DNA of 5,453 nucleotides from Bacteroidales bacterium (GTDB lineage: Bacteria > Bacteroidota > Bacteroidia > Bacteroidales > VadinHA17): assembly GCA_016936695.1 (NCBI GenBank), contig JAFGXK010000139.1, forward strand, positions 1-5,453. The letters run 5' to 3'. Of this stretch, positions 1-4,253 are shown piece after piece. The translations under genes and the position numbers were made by a program. The first letter of the stretch is position 1. Each line of letters opens with the position of its first letter. The notes under the pieces are model-generated. The model saw only the letters and a program-made list of their open reading frames with translations, did no database searches and was not told the DNA's origin.

Positions 1-234
1 AGCTTCCTTAATATCAAATTCCTCATAAAGATCCCTCAGTGAAGTGAAGTTTTCCTTGCCGAAATCAGAAAGCTGCGGAAGTGGTATCTCGCAGAGAGCA
101 ATGAAATATTCAATTTCCACCATCAGACGGTACTTCATCAGGGCAAACTCCGAGAAATACCCGTCAAGTTCGCCTGTCTTGTGCCTGTATCTTCCGTCAA
201 TTGGTGAGATGGCCGTAAGATTATTCAATTCCAT
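1..234 (-). CDS. purB: Adenylosuccinate lyase, N-terminal 78 residues (partial)
   Basis: Adenylosuccinate lyase makes fumarate twice in purine synthesis: it splits SAICAR to AICAR, and adenylosuccinate to AMP. It is a soluble cytoplasmic homotetramer. The minus strand from base 234 reads MELNNLTAISPIDGRY and continues without a stop to the left edge. This opening, with SPIDGRY at residues 10-16, is the N-terminal signature of the E. coli-type PurB (about 450 residues). The stretch after it (FSEFALMKYRLMVEIEYF) matches the first helices of that family. The ATG at 232-234 is chosen because the signature starts directly at it. Only the N-terminal domain is present; the catalytic His and Ser loops lie outside the window. 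No Shine-Dalgarno is seen; the bases before the start are A-rich. The gene is divergent from mqnA. The family call is near certain. Confidence 0.95.
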   Translation of the reverse strand, partial: MELNNLTAISPIDGRYRHKTGELDGYFSEFALMKYRLMVEIEYFIALCEIPLPQLSDFGKENFTSLRDLYEEFDIKEA

Positions 235-274
235 TGTTTACCTTTTTGGCTGTTCCTTAGTTCCAATATGTATA

Positions 275-282
275 CAAAAATA
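275..282 (-). promoter_or_regulatory. Putative Bacteroidota-type -7 box for purB
   Basis: The minus strand reads TATTTTTG, a full match to the Bacteroidota sigma-factor -7 consensus TAnnTTTG. It lies in the 76-bp purB/mqnA spacer, with 40 bp between it and the purB ATG, which implies a leader of roughly 35 nt. No TTTG -33 element sits at the usual spacing of about 20 bp; the nearest TTTG is only 15 bp upstream of the box. On the plus strand a one-mismatch version, TATTTTAG at 284-291, could serve mqnA, but this is weak. Confidence 0.42.
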
Positions 283-310
283 CTATTTTAGATGCTCCAA
301 ATTACATGCA

Positions 311-1066
311 ATGCATAAAATCAGAATATCAGCCGTCAGGTATGCCAACACCTATCCGTTTATTTATGGACTTTCAGAAAGCGGATTTGAGAGCAGGGCT
401 TTAATAGAGACTGACCATCCGTCGGAATGCGCAGCTAAGCTGATTTCTAAAAGAGCTGACCTCGGGCTTGTTCCGGTGGCTGCAATACCGCTGATTGAAG
501 GATATCATATTACCGGAGATTACTGCATAGGCGCCGACGGTAAGGTTAGAACGGTGCAAATTATGAGCGATTCCAGGCCTGAAACCGCACAACGGGTGTT
601 CCTGGATTACAGATCAGGAACTTCAGTGAATCTGATAAAAGTTATCGCACGGAATTTCTGGAAGAGAGAACCTGATTGGATAAACACCTATGAAGGATTT
701 GACTTCAAGGCTGTAGAAATCAATGATGCTGTCGTATTGATCGGAGATCAGTGCTTTGAACTGGAGAACAGATACCGTTACAGTATTGATCTGGCAGAGG
801 AATGGAAGAATTTCACCGGAATGCCATTTGTTTTTGCCTGCTGGGTTGCAAACAGAGAGCTCCCTGCAGATTTTATTTCCGATTTCAGCAATGCACTGGC
901 ACTGGGAGTCAACAACCTCGACAAAGTGGCTGAAAAGTTTGAAAACACCGGAACCATAACCGGACCGGCATTAAAGCATTATCTCAAAAACAATATAGAT
1001 TACAATTTCGACGAGCGCAAAAAAAATGCTCTGGAATTGTTTCTCGGATATCTCAGAAAACTATGA
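311..1066 (+). CDS. mqnA: Chorismate dehydratase MqnA (futalosine-pathway menaquinone synthesis)
   Basis: MqnA removes water from chorismate to give 3-[(1-carboxyvinyl)oxy]benzoate, the first committed step of the futalosine route to menaquinone. It has a periplasmic-binding-protein-like two-lobe fold but acts in the cytoplasm. The 251-residue product opens with IRISAVRYANTYPF, the family's N-terminal strand and Asn-Thr-x-Pro loop (Asn13). It continues with a DLGLVPVAA segment (residues 50-58), YCIGADGKVRTVQI (71-84), LDYRSGTSVNL (98-108), IGDQ (144-147) and MPFVFACWVAN (171-181), all family landmarks. The ATG at 311 is chosen because homology begins there; an in-frame ATG at 44 would add residues antisense to purB. 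At 251 residues it is at the short end of the family. Its stop overlaps the start of the acetyltransferase gene by 4 bp. No other mqn gene is in the window. Confidence 0.92.
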   Translation: MHKIRISAVRYANTYPFIYGLSESGFESRALIETDHPSECAAKLISKRADLGLVPVAAIPLIEGYHITGDYCIGADGKVRTVQIMSDSRPETAQRVFLDYRSGTSVNLIKVIARNFWKREPDWINTYEGFDFKAVEINDAVVLIGDQCFELENRYRYSIDLAEEWKNFTGMPFVFACWVANRELPADFISDFSNALALGVNNLDKVAEKFENTGTITGPALKHYLKNNIDYNFDERKKNALELFLGYLRKL

Positions 1067-1521
1067 CAAAAAGCCGGATAAAAGATCAATTTCTGGTGCG
1101 ATCGTTCAGGGAAGATGACTTTGAAGCTGTCGCAGCTCTGTGGAAACAAACAGAAATGGATAATCCGGAAAGAGGAGATGACAGCGAAACAATACTTAAC
1201 ACTATCCGGCTTGGCGGCAAGCTTTTTATCCTGGAAAATAAAAGCTCAGGCCTGATCGCCGGAACATCCTGGCTGACCTTCGACGGCAGAAGAATTTTTC
1301 TTCACCATTTTGGCATTCTGCCGGAATTTCAGGGCAAAGGACTTTCTAAATTACTGCTGGGCGAATCGCTTAGGTTCGTCAAAGCTTCGGGTTATCAGGT
1401 AAAACTTGAGGTACATGCCGCAAATCATATTGCAATAAAGCTTTATGAATCATTCGGATTCAGGCATCTGGGAGATTACATGGTTTATATAATCAGAGAT
1501 GTTCCGAATATGGAAATTTGA
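1063..1521 (+). CDS. GNAT-family N-acetyltransferase
   Basis: This 152-residue protein is a single GNAT domain, the fold that moves an acetyl group from acetyl-CoA to an amine. Strand 1 and helix 1 are at LVRSFREDDFEAVAALW (residues 11-27). The acetyl-CoA pyrophosphate loop (motif A) is FGILPEFQGKGLSKLLL (83-99), with Q90-G-K-G93-L-S95 fitting Q/R-x-x-G-x-G/A except for Ser at the last position. Motif B is NHIAIKLYESFGF (121-133), with Tyr128 at the position of the usual general acid. The layout resembles RimI-like enzymes, but the substrate cannot be read from sequence. The start overlaps the mqnA stop as ATGA, so the two genes are probably translationally coupled. Downstream there is a run of eight T at 1522-1529 without a stem, so no clear terminator. 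Confidence 0.9.
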   Translation: MTKSRIKDQFLVRSFREDDFEAVAALWKQTEMDNPERGDDSETILNTIRLGGKLFILENKSSGLIAGTSWLTFDGRRIFLHHFGILPEFQGKGLSKLLLGESLRFVKASGYQVKLEVHAANHIAIKLYESFGFRHLGDYMVYIIRDVPNMEI

Positions 1522-1544
1522 TTTTTTTTATGCCGATTTATAAC

Positions 1545-1552
1545 TAACTTTG
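1545..1552 (+). promoter_or_regulatory. Putative Bacteroidota-type -7 box before the HTH gene
   Basis: TAACTTTG matches TAnnTTTG exactly and lies in the 78-bp AT-rich gap after the acetyltransferase gene, with 47 bp between it and the next ATG. The -33 match is imperfect: a TTTG at 1517-1520 is 24 bp upstream rather than about 20, and at the normal distance there is only a T-run. If used, transcription would start near 1558-1560, giving a leader of about 40 nt. Confidence 0.4.
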
Positions 1553-1599
1553 GTAAGGTTATTGTACAAAACTTTAAAAATTAACTTAATTCCGCTATC

Positions 1600-1842
1600 A
1601 TGGCAAAGACAATCACATTCAATGAGCTCCGGAAGATCAAAGACCAATTACCCTCCGGTAGTATGAGAAGGATTGCAGAGAAGCTGGATCTGCATGAAGA
1701 AACTGTCAGAAACTACTTCGGAGGAACAAATTTTGAACTTGGACAGTGTGTTGGCGTTCACTACGAACAGGGTCCGGGAGGCGGAATAGTAACTTTTGAT
1801 GATACTACCATCCTCGATCTTGCAGAAAGCATGCTCAAATAG
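1600..1842 (+). CDS. Small helix-turn-helix DNA-binding protein
   Basis: This 80-residue protein has an N-terminal helix (TFNELRKIKDQL, residues 6-17) and then a helix-turn-helix at about 21-42 (SMRRIAEKLDLHEETVRNYF). In this element RIAEKL forms the first helix, and HEETVRNYFGG forms the recognition helix and turn. A short hairpin-like segment (VGVHYEQGPGGGIVTFDD, 51-68) and a final helix (ILDLAESML, 71-79) follow. I recognise the architecture as a small conserved DNA-binding family seen in Bacteroidota genomes. I know of no assigned target or ligand. A role as a regulator or nucleoid-associated protein is inference. It has its own likely promoter box upstream and is followed 57 bp later by the HD-domain gene, with which it may be co-transcribed. 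No Shine-Dalgarno is visible. Confidence 0.8.
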   Translation: MAKTITFNELRKIKDQLPSGSMRRIAEKLDLHEETVRNYFGGTNFELGQCVGVHYEQGPGGGIVTFDDTTILDLAESMLK

Positions 1843-1855
1843 AGGCACGTAGAAG

Positions 1856-1881
1856 GCAACCTTCCGGAAGGGTATGCTTTT
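1856..1881 (+). terminator. Weak hairpin with 12-bp palindrome and short T-run
   Basis: The 57-bp gap between the HTH and HD genes contains the perfect palindrome CCTTCCGGAAGG at 1860-1871. As RNA it can fold with a CCGG loop and a 4-bp stem. A bulge and three outer pairs (GCA 1856-1858 with TGC 1875-1877) can extend it, and TTTT follows at 1878-1881. This could be a leaky terminator or attenuator between the two genes. As DNA it could equally be a binding site for a dimeric protein, such as the HTH product just upstream. The stem is short, so confidence is low. Confidence 0.3.
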
Positions 1882-1899
1882 CATTAGTTCAATCAATAA

Positions 1900-2562
1900 A
1901 TGGATATTTTAAATACCCCGGGGCTTGCTGAAAATATTTATCAGCAGGCTCTTGAAGTTTTTTTTGCCCGGAAATGGGGCAACAGGATGCTTTTTTCACA
2001 CGACATCAGCCACCATCGAAGAGTCTGGAACTTCGCCAGGGAACTACTGATCAGCACGGAAAACAAAAGCAATCCGCACTCGCTGGACTTTTATAGCAAA
2101 ACATTGATCGCTTGTTATCTTCACGACCTGGGGATGACAGTCACTACCGGGGTCGATCATGGATTCCACAGCCGTAATTTAGCCGAGGAGTTCCTGTCTG
2201 GACTCAACCACGATTTATCCGGCTGGACCGATATGCTTGACGCAATCGAAAAGCATGACAATAAGGAGTACTCCTCAGGGCTTGAAGAAAAAAACAACAT
2301 TCTTGTTATACTTGCTGCTGCAGACGACATGGATGCCTTCGGGCATACAGGTATTTACCGTTATCTTGAGATTTACATTGAACGGGGTGTCCCGCCTGAA
2401 AAGATCGCGGGAGAGATCAGAAAGAATGCGGCAAACAGGTTCCGGAACCTGGAAGCGAGGTTCGGAAAATATCCCGCTTTGATCGAAAAACACCGGCTTA
2501 GATATCTTATTCTGGATGAATTTTTCAGAGAGTTTGGCAGGGAAACAGGCCTCAGTACATAA
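1900..2562 (+). CDS. HD-domain metal-dependent phosphohydrolase
   Basis: This 220-residue soluble protein is a stand-alone HD domain, a fold that uses divalent metals to cleave phosphate esters, often of nucleotides. The metal-binding pattern is visible: His38/His39 in ISHHRRVW, the doublet His75-Asp76 in CYLHDLG, and Asp142/Asp143 in LAAADDMDAFG. Two extra histidines, His90 (GFHS) and His119-Asp120 (EKHD), lie where two-metal HD proteins place additional ligands. The C-terminal third (160-215) is helical and rich in charge, with no second domain, signal peptide or membrane segment. ATG 1900 follows an A-rich stretch and lies just before a plausible first helix. The gene is 57 bp after the HTH gene and converges with the unknown gene on the other strand. 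The substrate is unknown; nucleotide or small phosphate compounds are family-based guesses. Confidence 0.85.
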   Translation: MDILNTPGLAENIYQQALEVFFARKWGNRMLFSHDISHHRRVWNFARELLISTENKSNPHSLDFYSKTLIACYLHDLGMTVTTGVDHGFHSRNLAEEFLSGLNHDLSGWTDMLDAIEKHDNKEYSSGLEEKNNILVILAAADDMDAFGHTGIYRYLEIYIERGVPPEKIAGEIRKNAANRFRNLEARFGKYPALIEKHRLRYLILDEFFREFGRETGLST

Positions 2563-2641
2563 GATCCTCATCGTCAAACAGCTCCAGCTGCCTGTCGGAG
2601 CGATCATCGGTTTCCAAAAGTGAAACAACAGGACAGAAGCT
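2552..2641 (-). other. In-frame 29-codon extension beyond the amber stop of the upstream unknown gene
   Basis: Past the TAG at 2642-2644 the same minus-strand frame stays open for 29 codons and ends with TGA at 2552-2554. It begins with a hydrophobic run (SFCPVVSLL) and ends in an acidic tail (QLELFDDEDLMY). Joined to the hydrophobic end of the upstream product (STLIAVVS), the run would make one continuous stretch of about 17 apolar residues, a possible membrane segment. The last 11 bases, including the TGA, overlap the 3' end of the convergent HD gene. An open stretch of 29 codons is not rare by chance, so this is a suggestion of interrupted coding sequence and not proof. Confidence 0.35.
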
Positions 2642-3106
2642 CTATGAGACGACTGCAATCAGTGTCGATCTTTGCCTGAGGTAGTTCCTGATATAGAATC
2701 CTGATAATATAAGCAGCTCATCGTTTGTGTATGATTCGATCATACCGGTGAACGCATTAGAATGATATTGGATAAGTACTCTGTTTTCATCACTCAGGCT
2801 CCAGCGCGAACAAATAAAATTATCAAATTTCCATTTATACTCCCTGTCCTTGTACAGAACAATAGCACCTCTTTTCCCCCGAAGGAAGGTTATCTTACCG
2901 GCTTCAATATGCCTCTGGAGATCAGTAATTGTCGCTTCAAATTTGAAAAAACCTAAGGTCTCAAACTGAAACCTCTTCGTATTCAGCTCACCTGTAACCT
3001 TTCGCGAAAATCCCTCCTTGAACAGCTCTCCCTTGATTTGTTCATTCTGATAAATTTCAAACTTCTTGCTGAAGAGTAAGGTTTTCCAGTCGTAACGAAT
3101 TTCCAT
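2642..3106 (-). CDS. Hypothetical beta-rich protein, possibly truncated
   Basis: I do not recognise this 154-residue product with certainty. It is a series of short alternating strands rich in aromatic and charged residues (YDWKTLLFSKKFEIYQ, FQFETLGFFKFEATI, AIVLYKDREYKWKF). Next come a polar loop with RWSLSDENRVLIQYHS and the helix-like ending DELLILSGFYIRNYLRQRS. The strand pattern recalls LURP-one/Tubby-like beta-barrel proteins, but that is only a resemblance. There is no signal peptide. The frame ends with TAG inside a hydrophobic run, and the same frame continues for 29 plausible codons, so the natural product may be about 184 residues. It starts 57 bp after the nitrilase gene and may be co-transcribed with it or use the promoter-like octamer in the gap. 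Its 3' end converges with the HD gene. Confidence 0.68.
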   Translation of the reverse strand: MEIRYDWKTLLFSKKFEIYQNEQIKGELFKEGFSRKVTGELNTKRFQFETLGFFKFEATITDLQRHIEAGKITFLRGKRGAIVLYKDREYKWKFDNFICSRWSLSDENRVLIQYHSNAFTGMIESYTNDELLILSGFYIRNYLRQRSTLIAVVS

Positions 3107-3143
3107 TTATGTAAGGCTCTGTGAGAAATGACAGAAATCGAAT

Positions 3144-3151
3144 CAAAAATA
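3144..3151 (-). promoter_or_regulatory. Putative Bacteroidota-type -7 box before the unknown gene
   Basis: The minus strand reads TATTTTTG, identical to the box before purB, with 37 bp between it and the start codon at 3104-3106. Exactly 20 bp upstream is TTTA (complement of 3172-3175), three of four bases of the TTTG -33 element, lying inside the 3' end of the nitrilase gene. This is the best-spaced promoter candidate of the set and suggests the unknown gene can be transcribed on its own. Confidence 0.42.
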
Positions 3152-3163
3152 CATAACTACCGA

Positions 3164-4135
3164 TTATCCGGTAAATTTTCCTTTCCTTTTCAACCATGCC
3201 ACATTCTGTATAGCGGTATGGTCCCTGCCGATTATATCCCTGTAAAGATCGGGCCGTCGTGCCATCGTATACCTGAAGCCTCCGGCATCCTCAAGCTTCT
3301 GCCGGTTAATTTCTGCAGTAACGAAGCAGTCGCCAAGTTCCCTGCACTCGGCAATAATCTCGCCGTAAGGATCTATTATCATTGAACAGCCGTTTTTAAG
3401 CTGATCGTCATCCATCCCTATCGGGTTTGAGAACACAACGTAAATTCCGTTATCATAAGCACGGGCCGGAAGCCAGCGCATAAGCCATTCCCTGCCCTTG
3501 GGTCCGTCGAACTCCATTCTCAATTTGTCAGGATCGGCATGCCGGTTTATCCATAGCTGCGGATCTACAAATCCTGCACCCGGACGCGGCGAAGGAGTGC
3601 ACATGGTGACATGAGGCATGAAAAGTATTTCCGCTCCAAGCAGGGCAGTTGCCCTTACATTCTCTATCACATTGTTGTCGTAGCAGATAAGTATGCCGCA
3701 CTTCCATCCCATGAGGTCGAAAACCGTATAGCGGTCGCCAGGGACAATGGCAGGATTTATAAAGGGATGAATCTTACGGTGCTTAGCTATAAGCCCGTCA
3801 CCGCTGACACATATATAAGCCTTGTAAATACTTCCTTTACTGTCCTTTTCGAAGAGACCGGCCAGAATGAATATGTTATACTTACGGGCAATTTTCACAA
3901 GAGCTGCAGTGCCCGGGCCGTCGGGTATCGGCTCCGCAATGGCGCGAAGCTCGCTTTCCGATAATTTCCCTGCAAAGGTATAACCGGTAAGCGAGCACTC
4001 ATGAAAGGCTATTGCATCCGCTCCTGCCCCGGCTGCATGCTCTGCCAGAGTATCAATAACCGACAGGTTATACTCTTTATCTCCGCTCCTGTTTTCAAAC
4101 TGCGCCGTTGCTATCCTCAATTTACTCTTCTCCAT
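3164..4135 (-). CDS. Carbon-nitrogen hydrolase, nitrilase superfamily
   Basis: This 323-residue cytoplasmic protein is a full-length CN-hydrolase domain (aβββα-sandwich fold), a superfamily that cleaves nitriles, amides or carbamoyl groups through a cysteine thioester. The Glu-Lys-Cys triad is visible: Glu46 in FHECSLTGYTF, Lys121 in KHRKIHPF, and Cys151 in ILICYDNNVIENVR. Other landmarks are the start LRIATAQFENRSGDKEYN, LAGLFEKD (91-98), VPGDRYTVFDLMGW (131-144), ARAYDNGIYVVFSNPIG (224-240) and GCSMIIDPYGEIIAE (249-263). The start ATG is clear because LRIATAQ is the first strand. The second active-site glutamate, usually a few residues before the PG that follows the lysine, seems absent (NPAIVPG). 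The substrate cannot be told. It follows the hydrogenase terminator, so it is a separate transcription unit, with the unknown gene 57 bp downstream. Confidence 0.9.
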   Translation of the reverse strand: MEKSKLRIATAQFENRSGDKEYNLSVIDTLAEHAAGAGADAIAFHECSLTGYTFAGKLSESELRAIAEPIPDGPGTAALVKIARKYNIFILAGLFEKDSKGSIYKAYICVSGDGLIAKHRKIHPFINPAIVPGDRYTVFDLMGWKCGILICYDNNVIENVRATALLGAEILFMPHVTMCTPSPRPGAGFVDPQLWINRHADPDKLRMEFDGPKGREWLMRWLPARAYDNGIYVVFSNPIGMDDDQLKNGCSMIIDPYGEIIAECRELGDCFVTAEINRQKLEDAGGFRYTMARRPDLYRDIIGRDHTAIQNVAWLKRKGKFTG

Positions 4136-4199
4136 AAAAAATTTTTCTTAAGTTCTGCTCAATTTTGCACCGGATCAATTTTCCTGCCATCTGTTACTA

Positions 4200-4207
4200 C
4201 AAAAATA
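4200..4207 (-). promoter_or_regulatory. Possible -7 box for the nitrilase gene, overlapping terminator T-tract
   Basis: The minus strand reads TATTTTTG, with 64 bp between it and the nitrilase ATG, the third identical copy in the window. It lies within the T-tract of the hydrogenase terminator, so the match may simply reflect the T-rich sequence. The -33 position at normal spacing falls in the terminator stem (CGGC) and does not match TTTG. Confidence 0.25.
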
Positions 4208-4233
4208 AAAGCCGGCATAAAAAAAATGCCGGC
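4201..4233 (-). terminator. Rho-independent terminator of the hydrogenase operon
   Basis: On the minus strand, just after the hydrogenase stop, GCCGGCAT (4226-4233) pairs perfectly with ATGCCGGC (4211-4218) around a 7-T loop. It is followed at once by TTTTATTTTT. An 8-bp GC-rich stem plus U-tract is a textbook intrinsic terminator. The plus-strand side has no T-run after the stem, so it works in one direction. It begins 20 bp after the stop codon, which makes the hydrogenase the last gene of its transcription unit. Confidence 0.9.
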
Positions 4234-4253
4234 CATCAAATTACAAAATATTT

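Noticed and set aside
44..310. Extension of mqnA to an upstream in-frame ATG at 44 (340 residues)
   Set aside because: The added residues are antisense to the clear purB start region and do not resemble MqnA. Family homology begins at the ATG at 311.
1522..1529. T-run after the acetyltransferase gene as a terminator
   Set aside because: No GC-rich stem precedes it.
2579..2590. CAGCTCCAGCTG inverted repeat as a shared terminator for the convergent genes
   Set aside because: The arms are only 5 bases with a 2-base centre and there is no T-run on either side. No convincing terminator is seen in the 79-bp gap.
2275..2658. 127-codon minus-strand frame opposite the HD gene
   Set aside because: It is antisense to an HD domain with intact metal ligands, and its own residues look like non-coding translation (many Ser, Phe and Pro with no pattern).
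3973..3980. Promoter-like TACCTTTG on the minus strand
   Set aside because: It lies inside the nitrilase coding sequence, with no gene start nearby downstream. Taken as a chance match and used as a reminder that the octamer is not exclusive to intergenic DNA.
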